Shown: one piece after another, positions 33,508 to 41,664 of the stretch
How the letters are laid out: every line of letters starts with the position of its first letter
Position numbering within the stretch: the first letter of the stretch is position 1
Assembly: GCF_036662795.1 (NCBI RefSeq)
Contig: NZ_JBAFWZ010000001.1
Coordinates: forward strand, 310,001-374,000
Length of the DNA stretch: 64,000 bases
DNA from: Lysinibacillus_B sp036662795
GTDB lineage: Bacteria; Bacillota; Bacilli; Bacillales_A; Planococcaceae
Reading direction: 5' to 3'
Notes under the pieces: model-generated
Seen by the model: the letters and a program-made list of their open reading frames with translations, nothing else
What the model was told of the DNA's origin: nothing
The model's database searches: none
Made by a program: the position numbers and the translations under genes

Positions 33508-35082
33508 ATGAAAAAGAAAATAATTATCGTCGGAGCTGGCCCTGGAGGATTAGCCTCTGCAATGCTACTAACAGCAAAGGGCTTTGATGTAACAATATTT
33601 GAAAAACAGCCTTATATTGGCGGGCGAACAAGTGAGATACGTTTAGGAGATTACAAGTTTGATATGGGACCTACCTTCTTAAACATGTTATATATTGTTG
33701 AAGAAATTTTTGAGTTAACAGGAAGAGATATCCATGACTATGTAGACTTGATTGATTTAAATCCGATGTATCAGTTAATCTTCCACGATAAAAAAATCAA
33801 TATGACACGTGATCGGAATGAAATGCTTCGACAAATTCAAGAGCTATTTCCTGGCAATGAAGGTGGCTTTGAGCGATACATGAAAGAAACGAATCAAAAG
33901 TTAGAAACATTAGCCCCTGTATTGCAGGCTAGTATGAATCGCTTTACAGATTTATTGCAGCCTAAAGTGTTAAAAGCACTCGGTGAGCTTGAAATTGGCA
34001 AATCATTAATTGATACACTTTCCCGTTATTACAAGCAGGAGGATTTGCAGCTAGCCTTTACGTTCCAGGCTAAGTATTTAGGAATGTCTCCTTGGGAAAG
34101 TCCAGGTGCATTCTCCATTCTTTCGTATATTGAGCATGCGTACGGGGTTTACCACATTAAAGGCGGTATTAACAAGCTAACAGAGGCAATGGCAAAGGTA
34201 GTACGTGAAAATGGTGGAGAAATTCACAAGAGTATGGGTGTATCTAAATTATGGAGAGATGGGCGTAAAGTAAAGGGCGTTATTTTAGAAAATGGCGACA
34301 AAGTAGCGGCAGATGATGTTATTATTAACGCTGATTTTGCTCATGCAATGACGAACTTTGTGGAACCTGGCGTGCTGAAAAAATACTCAAAGGAAAAACT
34401 AGACAAGAAAAAATATTCTTGTTCAACATTTATGCTATATCTTGGTGTAAACAAAAAATTTGATATGCCACATCATACGATTTGGTTTGCAAAGGATTAT
34501 CGCAAAAACGTAGAAGAAATTACAAACTCAAAAATATTATCAGCTGACCCTTCAATTTATATTCAAAATGCTGTTGTTACGGATTCAACTGTAGCACCAG
34601 AAGGCAAATCGACGCTGTATGTTCTAGCACCTGTACCAAATAACTCCAGCGAAATCGACTGGGAAAAGTGTGAAGGTGATTATCGTAATCTACTAATAAA
34701 AATGCTAGAAGAAAAACTTGGAGTCGACAACATAGAGCAATATATTGAGGAAGAAAAAATGATCTCACCAAGAGGATGGGAAGAGGATATTGCTGTCTAT
34801 AAAGGAGCGACGTTCAATCTTGGACATCAGCTCACTCAAATGCTTACATTCCGTCCACATAATAAATTCGAGGAATTAGACAATTGCTGGTTAGTTGGTG
34901 GCGGTACTCATCCAGGAAGCGGTCTACCTATTATCCTCGAATCGGCTCGTATTACGTCAAATGGTATTCTTCGAAAAGAAGGAATTGAAGAATTACCTGT
35001 TAAACCTTTACCGAAAGTCGATGGTTTCCAACCTAAGAATAAAAATCGTCATGGCAACCAAATTGACACAGTACAAATATAG
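33508..35082 (+). CDS. CrtI/CrtN-type carotenoid desaturase or oxidase
   Basis: The 524-residue flavoprotein begins with the dinucleotide-binding motif IIIVGAGPGGLASAMLLTAKG followed by FEKQPYIGGRTS. It has the phytoene-desaturase family segments FDMGPTFLNML, YGVYHIKGGINKLTEAMAKV and the C-terminal FAD contact GGGTHPGSGLPIILESAR. It should desaturate or oxidise a C30/C40 carotenoid; which one is not clear. No phytoene or squalene synthase gene is in the window. GGAGGAG precedes ATG 33508. The upstream 11-bp operator array suggests control by the MerR/B12-fold regulator, as reported for the LitR-crt system of Bacillus megaterium. Confidence 0.88.
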   Translation: MKKKIIIVGAGPGGLASAMLLTAKGFDVTIFEKQPYIGGRTSEIRLGDYKFDMGPTFLNMLYIVEEIFELTGRDIHDYVDLIDLNPMYQLIFHDKKINMTRDRNEMLRQIQELFPGNEGGFERYMKETNQKLETLAPVLQASMNRFTDLLQPKVLKALGELEIGKSLIDTLSRYYKQEDLQLAFTFQAKYLGMSPWESPGAFSILSYIEHAYGVYHIKGGINKLTEAMAKVVRENGGEIHKSMGVSKLWRDGRKVKGVILENGDKVAADDVIINADFAHAMTNFVEPGVLKKYSKEKLDKKKYSCSTFMLYLGVNKKFDMPHHTIWFAKDYRKNVEEITNSKILSADPSIYIQNAVVTDSTVAPEGKSTLYVLAPVPNNSSEIDWEKCEGDYRNLLIKMLEEKLGVDNIEQYIEEEKMISPRGWEEDIAVYKGATFNLGHQLTQMLTFRPHNKFEELDNCWLVGGGTHPGSGLPIILESARITSNGILRKEGIEELPVKPLPKVDGFQPKNKNRHGNQIDTVQI

Positions 35083-35092
35083 CTCTCCTAAT

Positions 35093-35130
35093 AATACATT
35101 GTTGGTCTCTTCGCCAACAATGTATTTTTT
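35093..35130 (+). terminator. Strong terminator after crtI, abutting ku
   Basis: AATACATTGTTGG (35093-35105) pairs perfectly with CCAACAATGTATT (35114-35126), followed by a T run to 35130. The first possible ku start codon lies at 35132. Confidence 0.92.
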
Positions 35131-35131
35131 A

Positions 35132-35944
35132 ATGCACATCACTCTTCCAAACTCTCAAGTACGGATTGCAAATCTTGTCAAGCTACACGCTGCTACGGAA
35201 AACAAGGATATTAAATTACGACAGCTTCACAAAGAATGCAATACACCGATTAGTTATAAAAAAGTATGTGAAGGATGCAATAAGGAAGTGACGGAAGAAG
35301 ACATTGTGAAAGCATATGAATATGCAAAAAATAAATTTGTCGTGTTAGGCCCAGAAGAGCTAGAGAACTTAAAAAAGGAAAACGAGGATAAAGCAGTTGA
35401 GATTATCGACTTCGTACAATTAGAAGAAATCGATCCTATTTATTTCGAAAAAACGTATTTTTTATCCCCTGACACAACCGGTGCAAAAGCCTATGCCCTT
35501 TTACGTCAAACCTTGCAACAATCAGGAAAAATTGGTGTGGCAAAAATCATAATTCGTTCAAAGGAGCAATTAGCCGTTGTTCGTGTATATCAGGATGCGC
35601 TTGTGATGGAAACAATTCATTATCCAGATGAAGTTCGAGCGGTTGCCGACGTACCTAATATTCCAAGTGCTGAAACTGTTATTCAAAAAGAGCTCGATAC
35701 CGCGCTTATGCTTGTAGAGCAATTAACAACAGAATTTGACCCTACAAAATACAGTGATGAATATCATACAGCACTTATGGAATTGATTGAAGAAAAGAAA
35801 GGGAGTAGCACGGTATCAGTTAGTGATAAACGCCCGCTTCCTGACAATGTAACTGATTTAATGTCTGCACTTCAAGCCTCATTAGACAAAACAAAAAAAT
35901 CAACCTTTCGTAAACGAACATCAAAAGCAAAAAAGAATGCTTAA
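35132..35944 (+). CDS. ku: DNA end-binding protein Ku with damaged 5' end
   Basis: From VKLHAATENKDIKLRQLHKE onward the protein is a standard bacterial Ku, with KKVCEGCNKEVTEEDIVKAYEY, the beta-barrel core ending near VRAVADVPN, and a lysine-rich tail (KKSTFRKRTSKAKKNA). It would bind DNA ends in non-homologous end joining. The usual start, MHTIWKGSISFGLVNIPVK in other Bacillales, is replaced by MHITLPNSQVRIANLVK. ATG 35132 has no ribosome binding site and touches the crtI terminator. The gene may have lost its 5' end and promoter by deletion. No ligD gene is adjacent. Confidence 0.7.
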   Translation: MHITLPNSQVRIANLVKLHAATENKDIKLRQLHKECNTPISYKKVCEGCNKEVTEEDIVKAYEYAKNKFVVLGPEELENLKKENEDKAVEIIDFVQLEEIDPIYFEKTYFLSPDTTGAKAYALLRQTLQQSGKIGVAKIIIRSKEQLAVVRVYQDALVMETIHYPDEVRAVADVPNIPSAETVIQKELDTALMLVEQLTTEFDPTKYSDEYHTALMELIEEKKGSSTVSVSDKRPLPDNVTDLMSALQASLDKTKKSTFRKRTSKAKKNA

Positions 35945-35954
35945 AAGGTGAAGT

Positions 35955-35988
35955 GACCAGTCTCATCTATGGGGTGAGCTGGTCTTTC
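35955..35988 (+). terminator. Probable terminator after ku
   Basis: GACCAG and CTGGTC (extended by TCTCATC/GGTGAG pairing) form a stem followed by TTTCCT. Confidence 0.6.
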
Positions 35989-36064
35989 CTCATACAAAAC
36001 GGTTGTAGGAGGAGAAGGAACTCGCTATGATAAAGGAAAGTCTTAAAAAGGAGCTGATTTATTA

Positions 36065-36832
36065 ATGAGAGTAGAAGACCATTTAGGTAGACAAGTAGAC
36101 ATCCCAGTTCCGCCAAAGCGAGTCGTTTCAATCTGTCCAGCCATTACAGAAACGCTATTTAGCTTAGGTTTAGAGCAAGAAATAGTCGGTCGTACGAGAT
36201 ATTGTATTTACCCTCAAAATCTCGTGGAGCAAGTTACAATCGTTGGCGGAACTAAAGAGGTTGATTACGATGTAATTGCATCGCTACAGCCCGATTTAAT
36301 TATTGCTGAAAAGGAAGAAAATACAATAGAAATTATCGAAGAGCTTGAAGCACACTTCCCCGTCTTTGTATTTCAAATAGAATCTATTGCTGAAGCCTAT
36401 CGAATGATTTTAGATGCGGGAAAAATTACGGGACGACAGGAAGAAAGCAAAAAACTAGTCGAAGAAATTACAGGTTCTTTTCAGCCCCTACCTCAAAATC
36501 ATGGAAGGGCTGCCTATGCTATGTGGCGTAAACCATATATGGTAGTAGGTGCAACAACATATATTTCCGATGTATTGCAAACACTTGGCTTTGCTAATCC
36601 TTATACAACCTATGAAGGACGCTACCCAGTAGTTGACATTGCTGCCCTACAAAAAGAACAGCTCGACGTATTATTCCTATCATCAGAACCATTTCCATTC
36701 TCTCAAAAGCATAAGGATGAACTAGCAGCCTATCTACCCAATACGTCGATTAGACTCATAGATGGCGAAATGTTCTGGTATGGAGCAAGAATGAAAGAAG
36801 CCGGACACTATTTCAAGCAATATTTTACATAG
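36065..36832 (+). CDS. Cobalamin/siderophore-type substrate-binding domain protein (BtuF-like)
   Basis: The 255-residue protein has the helical-backbone metal receptor fold: VEDHLGRQVDIPVPPKRVVSICPAITETLFSLG, then VGGTKEVDYDVIASLQPDLII and the long interdomain helix EAYRMILDAGKITG. Classical members are secreted substrate-binding proteins of B12 or iron ABC importers, but this one has no signal peptide or lipobox, so it is probably cytoplasmic. No ABC transporter genes are adjacent. AAGGAG lies upstream of ATG 36065 with long spacing. The ligand is unknown; cobalamin is only a family-based guess, interesting next to the B12-fold regulator. Confidence 0.82.
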   Translation: MRVEDHLGRQVDIPVPPKRVVSICPAITETLFSLGLEQEIVGRTRYCIYPQNLVEQVTIVGGTKEVDYDVIASLQPDLIIAEKEENTIEIIEELEAHFPVFVFQIESIAEAYRMILDAGKITGRQEESKKLVEEITGSFQPLPQNHGRAAYAMWRKPYMVVGATTYISDVLQTLGFANPYTTYEGRYPVVDIAALQKEQLDVLFLSSEPFPFSQKHKDELAAYLPNTSIRLIDGEMFWYGARMKEAGHYFKQYFT

Positions 36833-36841
36833 TATAAAGAA

Positions 36842-36882
36842 GACACCTAGGCTATAATATCCAGCCAGGTGTCTAGTTTTTT
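36842..36882. terminator. Terminator between convergent genes
   Basis: GACACCTAGGCT pairs with AGCCAGGTGTC (one bulge), followed by TAGTTTTTT. Confidence 0.8.
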
Positions 36883-36893
36883 GCTAGTATTAA

Positions 36894-37256
36894 TTAGTCC
36901 TTCGATTTTTGCTTTAAACGTTCCAATTCTTTTTCATCAAAATTCAATACAGCCTTCCCAATCATCGCCAGGAGCATGATCATTACGCCCATTCCAACTA
37001 CTAAGTAAATCATCGTAAACACTTTACTTATCGTCATTGAAGGAAAGAGTCCCGTATTGACACTTGTCGGCATTAAGCTAATCACCGCAAAATATAATGA
37101 ATCGAGCCAAGACCATCCTTCAATTCCTCTATAAAACAATGTACCCGACAATAGAATAAACACTAGTGTAGTAACAAGAGATTGAAAGACTGGATCCTTA
37201 CTATTTTTGAAAATAGCGCCAAATAGTCTTTTGATTGTTAAAATAAGTGAAATCAT
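36894..37256 (-). CDS. Two-transmembrane ion-channel-like protein with atypical pore loop
   Basis: The 120-residue protein has two membrane helices (about 27-45 and 75-98) flanking a pore-helix-like segment GWSWLDSLYFAVISLMPTS, the layout of KcsA/NaK-type channels. Where potassium channels read TVGYGD (or TVGDG in NaK), this protein reads TSVNTGLFP, so ion selectivity is probably altered or lost. The C-terminus is charged (EKELERLKQKSKD). ATG 37256 follows AGGAGG by six bases; a longer in-frame start has no ribosome binding site. It is a single gene, convergent with the BtuF-like gene. Confidence 0.8.
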   Translation of the reverse strand: MISLILTIKRLFGAIFKNSKDPVFQSLVTTLVFILLSGTLFYRGIEGWSWLDSLYFAVISLMPTSVNTGLFPSMTISKVFTMIYLVVGMGVMIMLLAMIGKAVLNFDEKELERLKQKSKD

Positions 37257-37449
37257 GTTAATCCTCCTAAATAAATCTATTGTAATATACAAAATAGTAT
37301 ATTTTTTTAAAAAAAGTGCCTTCTAGTGCCTTTTATTTAAAGAAATATTTAACATAGTCATCAAAATCTCATAGTAATTTCACATTTATCGTTTAGAATA
37401 GATATTGATAAATTTATGATATTTCCATTAGAAAAAAGGAGGCTTTCAT

Positions 37450-37992
37450 TTGAAGTACACATTTATCACAACTTTATTCCTAGCCATTTTTCTAGGTGCT
37501 GCAAATGTAGAGGCACATACCCATTTACAAAAGACAGATCCAGCAAATGGAGCCGTCATTACTACAGAGATTTCTAGCATTTCTTTAACATATGATGGGC
37601 AAATTGAACAAGGTTCCTCCTTCGAATTAAACTCCGCTGAAGGACAAAAAATTGACGTACAAACATTCACGATCGATAATGGCAAGTTGACCGGAACACT
37701 TTCACAGCCTTTAGAAAATAATGAGTATCGTGTTGTTTGGTCTTCGATTAGTCAGGACGGCCATCCAATGACAGGAGAATTTTCATTTCTAGTAGATGTA
37801 CCACAAGCAGCAGAGGCTTCGGATTCTTCAACTACGGTAGAAGAAAAACCGGAAGCATCAACAAATCAATCTGTCGAGCAAAATGAGCCAGCCAAGCAAT
37901 CTACACTGTCCAGTAAAATGTTTTTAATCGTCGGTCTTTTATTTGCCATAGTTTTAGTTAGCACTATTCTTGCAATGAGAAGAAAAAGATAA
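37450..37992 (+). CDS. CopC-domain copper resistance protein
   Basis: The 180-residue protein has a signal peptide ending near VEA, immediately followed by the copper-binding N-terminus HTHLQKTDPANGAV. A CopC beta-barrel follows, with EYRVVWSSISQDGHPMTGEFSF carrying further histidine and methionine ligands. A linker rich in Ser, Glu and Thr leads to a C-terminal membrane anchor and basic tail (IVLVSTILAMRRKR). It is likely an extracellular copper-binding partner of CopD. It starts with TTG 37450 after AGGAGG. The CopD gene begins three bases after its stop. Confidence 0.9.
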   Translation: MKYTFITTLFLAIFLGAANVEAHTHLQKTDPANGAVITTEISSISLTYDGQIEQGSSFELNSAEGQKIDVQTFTIDNGKLTGTLSQPLENNEYRVVWSSISQDGHPMTGEFSFLVDVPQAAEASDSSTTVEEKPEASTNQSVEQNEPAKQSTLSSKMFLIVGLLFAIVLVSTILAMRRKR

Positions 37993-37995
37993 GCA

Positions 37996-39096
37996 ATGCT
38001 ATTCTATCATTTTAGTGAAGCATTATTATACTTTTGCTTCTCAATCTTATTAGGAACATTTATTGTGAGACTGATTCCGGCAGACTATAAACCGACTATC
38101 CTAATCGATAGAAAATGGCTAGTTTACAGTGCTATGGCCATTCCTATACTGACATTTATGCCTATACTTCAAATTGTGTTTATACTACAAAGCCAATTTG
38201 GGTTTCTAACAAGTCTAGCGAATGTATTAGTTTCGTATAAGGTTGGTTTAGCCTGGAGCTTGATCTTTTTACTATCCTTAATGCTGCTCATTTATTTAAA
38301 ATATTTCAATACTCGCTCTTCTGTAGGATATTCAATGCTTGGAATTCTATTAATGCTAGGGATAATTGCCTCCTCTGCCTGGGCGAGTCATGCAGGATCA
38401 ATCGAGCCATTATTAGGCTTCATCTTTGATTTTACACATCTACTTTCCGTTAGTGTGTGGGTCGGTACTTTGTTTGTTATTAGCTGGTTTTCTAAAGATA
38501 CTAAAAACTGGGCGGCATTTTTACAATGGTTTTCTCCTACTGCAATGACAGCTTTTGGTGCAACAGCACTTAGTGGCTTGTTTTTAACAGATATGCTAGT
38601 CCCTGATTATACAACAGGATGGTCTACCGATTATGGACAAGGATTACTTATTAAGCACTTACTTTTAATTCCTCTAGTCTTTTATGTGCTAGTGAATGGC
38701 CTGCTCGTCAAACTAAAACTATCAAAGTCAGGCTTCAACCCAATTCGCTGGGCAAGACTGGAATCCATTCTGCTCCTCGCTATTTTTGGTATAACAGCGA
38801 TGTTTAGTCAGCAGCCACCACCAATCGAGTATGTAACAACGGAATCTGTTTCAAGTCTATTCCAGTTTTTTTACACAGCTTCTATAGAATTCGGCATGAC
38901 AGGGCATCTACAATTAAATTGGACTGGCTTATTCTTCTTTGTCTTAAGCGTGGTGCTTATCCCATTCTTACTCTTAAGCTTTTTCAAAAATGCACCGATG
39001 TTTATCCCGTTGTTGATCGGCATTACGATGGTTGTTCTCGTCTATTTTGGACTAATGTCTATCGTCGTATTTAACTTTATTGGCTACTGTGCTTAA
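37996..39096 (+). CDS. CopD family copper import/resistance membrane protein
   Basis: The 366-residue protein has about eight membrane helices. It contains CopD-typical histidine segments: SSAWASHAGSIEP, FIFDFTHLLSVSVWVGTLFVISW and GLLIKHLLLIPLVFYVLVNG. CopC/CopD (YcnJ-like) systems take copper from the outside to the cytoplasm or buffer it at the membrane. In many Bacillus genomes the two domains are fused; here they are separate adjacent genes. The three-base gap and a weak ribosome binding site suggest translational coupling. A terminator follows. Confidence 0.88.
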   Translation: MLFYHFSEALLYFCFSILLGTFIVRLIPADYKPTILIDRKWLVYSAMAIPILTFMPILQIVFILQSQFGFLTSLANVLVSYKVGLAWSLIFLLSLMLLIYLKYFNTRSSVGYSMLGILLMLGIIASSAWASHAGSIEPLLGFIFDFTHLLSVSVWVGTLFVISWFSKDTKNWAAFLQWFSPTAMTAFGATALSGLFLTDMLVPDYTTGWSTDYGQGLLIKHLLLIPLVFYVLVNGLLVKLKLSKSGFNPIRWARLESILLLAIFGITAMFSQQPPPIEYVTTESVSSLFQFFYTASIEFGMTGHLQLNWTGLFFFVLSVVLIPFLLLSFFKNAPMFIPLLIGITMVVLVYFGLMSIVVFNFIGYCA

Positions 39097-39124
39097 TGCT
39101 TAACGAAATTTTTGAAATACTTAG

Positions 39125-39155
39125 GTACAGTGAATCTTTTCACTGTACTCTTTTT
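39125..39155 (+). terminator. Terminator after copD
   Basis: GTACAGTGAA pairs with TTCACTGTAC around TCTT, followed by a T run. Confidence 0.9.
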
Positions 39156-39240
39156 ATATGAAAGTGTTTATTTTCAGGCTCGCCCTACACTGTTTTTGCG
39201 GCTAAAGTATCTTATAGGATATGTGTTTTACCAATAAACA

Positions 39241-39268
39241 AATAAAGTCCCCCACAATGTGAGGGAGC
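39241..39268 (-). terminator. Terminator of the SDR-MarR unit
   Basis: On the minus strand TCCCTCAC pairs with GTGGGGGA and is followed by CTTTATTTG. The tail is only partly T-rich. Confidence 0.6.
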
Positions 39269-39279
39269 TTATATACGTT

Positions 39280-39708
39280 CTAATTATTTTTGATGTGGTA
39301 CAACAGCTTTCGTTGAATTGCAATATACTGAGAAAGCTCTTCTTCTGTCAAAACGGAATAGATTGTTTCATAATATTTTTGCCCAAGCATTTCGGCTTCT
39401 TTTAATATGGCGATACCTTCGTTTGTCACCTCAAAGGAGATACTTCGGCGATCGTGTGGATCAGCAATGCTTGTAATATATCCAGCTTGTAGTAGCTTAT
39501 TCGAAATAGCGGTAATGCTGCTTTTTGAGTAGCCCAGTATATTGGCTAATTGGATTGGCTGGCATTTTTTTTGCTTCTTTATTTCGCTTAGCACAATAAT
39601 GGACGATATTCCAATCGGTTTTGATAAATTATCGGTATATTGAATAATACTCGCATTGTTTACTTGCTCGACCATATTAACTAATTCGTAAATACTTGGC
39701 TTCTTCAT
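39280..39708 (-). CDS. MarR family transcriptional regulator
   Basis: The 142-residue protein has the winged helix-turn-helix of MarR proteins: CQPIQLANILGYSKSSITAISNKLLQAGYI and the wing DPHDRRSISFEVTNEG. The C-terminal helices form the dimer interface. It lies 17 bases downstream of the SDR gene on the same strand, so the two are probably cotranscribed and the regulator may control the pair in response to a small lipophilic or aromatic ligand. The ligand is unknown. Confidence 0.9.
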   Translation of the reverse strand: MKKPSIYELVNMVEQVNNASIIQYTDNLSKPIGISSIIVLSEIKKQKKCQPIQLANILGYSKSSITAISNKLLQAGYITSIADPHDRRSISFEVTNEGIAILKEAEMLGQKYYETIYSVLTEEELSQYIAIQRKLLYHIKNN

Positions 39709-39725
39709 TATGATATCCCTCGATC

Positions 39726-40478
39726 TTAACGTAGTTGAACTGAACCACCATCAACCATAATTGTTTGTCCTGTAATATAGCGAGCATCTTCTGAAGCTAG
39801 GAAAACAGCTACACGACCGATATCCTCTTCTGGCTCGCCCCAGCGACCAAGTGGAATTCGAGATAAGGTTTCCTGATACATTTCTGGGAACTGCTTAGCC
39901 CATGCTTCTACACCAGGACTTTTTGCGATTGGGCTGATTAAGTTAATATTAATATTATACTTGCCCCACTCATTTGCAGCAACACGAGTAATACCACGGA
40001 TTGCTTCTTTTGCTGCTGCATATGCTGCTTGTGTAGGTTGTCCAGATAAACCAGCGCCAGATGCAAAGTTAATAATAGAGCCTTCTGTTTCTTTTAAGTA
40101 CGGTAATGCCGCTTTCATTAAATAGAAAGTTGGGTAGAAACCTGTACCAAATGATAAATCAAAATCTTCTTGTGTTAACTCTTCAAAAGGCTTCTGTTTA
40201 GATGCATGTGCATTGTTTACTAATACATCTAGCTTACCTAATTTTTCAACGACAGTCGTGACGATATTTGGTAAGTTCGCTACATCAAATAAATCGCCGT
40301 TAAAATAAATAGATTTTGGTGAATATTCGTGTACCTGTGCTAAAACTTTATTACCTGCTTCTTCATTAATATCAACTAGTGCAAGGATAGCGCCCTCTTT
40401 TGCCATTGCCATCGCCATACCTGTTGCGATACCACCAGCACCACCCGTAATAATAACAACTTTATCCTGTAATCTCAT
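39726..40478 (-). CDS. Short-chain dehydrogenase/reductase
   Basis: The 250-residue Rossmann oxidoreductase has the cofactor motif TGGAGGIATGMA, NNAHA (in place of NNAG), the catalytic Ser/Tyr/Lys in INFASGAGLSGQPTQAAYAAAKEA, and the C-terminal RYITGQTIMVDGG. An acidic residue after the second strand (LVDINEE) suggests NAD+ use. ATG 40478 follows GAGGCGAT; a longer in-frame start has no ribosome binding site. The substrate is unknown. The following marR gene is probably its regulator. Confidence 0.9.
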   Translation of the reverse strand: MRLQDKVVIITGGAGGIATGMAMAMAKEGAILALVDINEEAGNKVLAQVHEYSPKSIYFNGDLFDVANLPNIVTTVVEKLGKLDVLVNNAHASKQKPFEELTQEDFDLSFGTGFYPTFYLMKAALPYLKETEGSIINFASGAGLSGQPTQAAYAAAKEAIRGITRVAANEWGKYNININLISPIAKSPGVEAWAKQFPEMYQETLSRIPLGRWGEPEEDIGRVAVFLASEDARYITGQTIMVDGGSVQLR

Positions 40479-40649
40479 TAAGAAATCGCCTCTTTTCAAT
40501 TTATTCGAGTTCATTATAACCCCATATAGTTCACTTGTAAACTGTTCCGAAAATTAAGAAAAATTCAATTATATAGCTACTGTATTATGGCTGTTTTGTC
40601 GATTATTCATTAATCTTTATGTGCAAATTCATGCGAGCTTTGATGAAAT

Positions 40650-41090
40650 TTTTTGGTGAGGATGGGCGTGGCTTTTGTGCGGATGGCTGTCTTTTTTGTT
40701 CGGATAGCAACCTCTTTTGTGCGGATAACCGCTACTTTTGTTCGGATAGCATTCTTTTGTGCGGATAGCAGCCTCTTTTGTTCGGATGGCATTCTTTTGT
40801 GCGGATAGCAGCCTCTTTTGTTCGGATAGCAGCCTCTTTTGTTCGGATAGTAGCCTCTTTTGTTCGGATGGCTCACTCTTTTGTGCGGATAACCGCTACT
40901 TTTGTTCGGATAGCATTCTTTTGTTCGGGTAGACATCCCTCTTGTGCGGATAGCTGTCTCTTTTGTTCGGATAGCATTCTTTTGTGCGGATAGCAACCTC
41001 TTTTGTGCGGATAGACATCCCTCTTGTGCGGATAGCTGTCTCTTTTGTTCGGATAGCACTCCCTCTTGTTCGGATAGCTTTCAATTTGCA
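40650..41090. repeat. Tandem array of 21 units with 21-bp pitch (core TTTTGTKCGGATRGC)
   Basis: The GGAT core occurs 21 times, at 40660, 40681, 40702, 40723, 40744, 40763, 40784, 40803, 40824, 40845, 40866, 40887, 40908, 40927 (GGGT), 40948, 40969, 40988, 41009, 41030, 41051 and 41072. Sixteen steps are exactly 21 bp and four are 19 bp; every 19-bp step follows a unit ending CATTC. Within units TTTTGT[T/G]CGGAT is conserved and the last six or seven bases vary. Several frames cross the array on both strands, but they shift at each 19-bp step and have no ribosome binding site, so it is judged non-coding. It lies between the SDR gene and a fatty-acid gene cluster. Confidence 0.9.
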
Positions 41091-41099
41091 CATGTTTTT

Positions 41100-41583
41100 T
41101 TCGCCTTCTTACTCATATTTGCTAAAAATAAGTGCCATTGCCTATCTGAAAATAGTCTATATTGGTACAAATATTGCTGTATTTCATCTCATTTCCCACT
41201 ATAAACACTTCGAAAATCGGGTTATTTATTAATCAAAAACTAATATTTTATGTCCAAACTCTATTCAAGATAGCGAAAAAAGTTTGAGATTAATTTATGA
41301 TGCATTCTCTCCAGTAAGCTATAAAAATACACAAGCTAATGGAATTTGCATGGACCAATAAAACGTATATCGAGATTTATACCAGACATTTTCCAACTCG
41401 ATTTTTTTGAAATGAACGAATTTGACATACAACATATTAGAAAATAAGTGTCACCTTTGCTATTGGCACATATATATTTTTAAGTCGTATATGAATTCAG
41501 ACAAATGGGCATTTTCAGCTTGAAAAATTAGGGGATGTATCATTTTAGTTAGATATTTTACAGCCGATTTACAATCGATTTAG
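41100..41583. other. Gene-free interval with a possible gene remnant
   Basis: No intact gene is seen. From 41233 to 41361 one plus-strand frame reads like protein (CPNSIQDSEKSLRLIYDAF, then SPVSYKNTQANGICMDQ, stop, NVYRDLYQTFSNSIF) but has no start codon or ribosome binding site. It may be a decayed gene; its family is not recognised. Confidence 0.35.
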
Positions 41584-41630
41584 ATAAAAAAACGGCATAC
41601 ACTAAACTAACGCTTGAGCATATGCCGCTT
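41584..41630 (-). terminator. Probable terminator of the acyl-CoA ligase gene
   Basis: On the minus strand CGGCATA pairs with TATGCCG across a long loop, followed by a run of T residues. Confidence 0.6.
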
Positions 41631-41664
41631 ACTTTTTTATATGTTCACATAAATCTGGAGGACA

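Noticed and set aside
34895..35131. Longer N-terminal extension of Ku overlapping crtI
   Set aside because: It reads through the crtI 3' end and its terminator and has no similarity to Ku N-termini.
40650..41090. CRISPR array
   Set aside because: The conserved core is about 15 bp with linkers of only 4-6 bp; there are no spacers of 25 bp or more and no cas genes nearby.
40610..41232. Several overlapping frames encoding heptad-like repeats (AIRTKET, CYPNKRG) over the 21-bp array
   Set aside because: They exist on both strands because the repeat length is a multiple of three, they switch frame at each 19-bp step, and none has a ribosome binding site.
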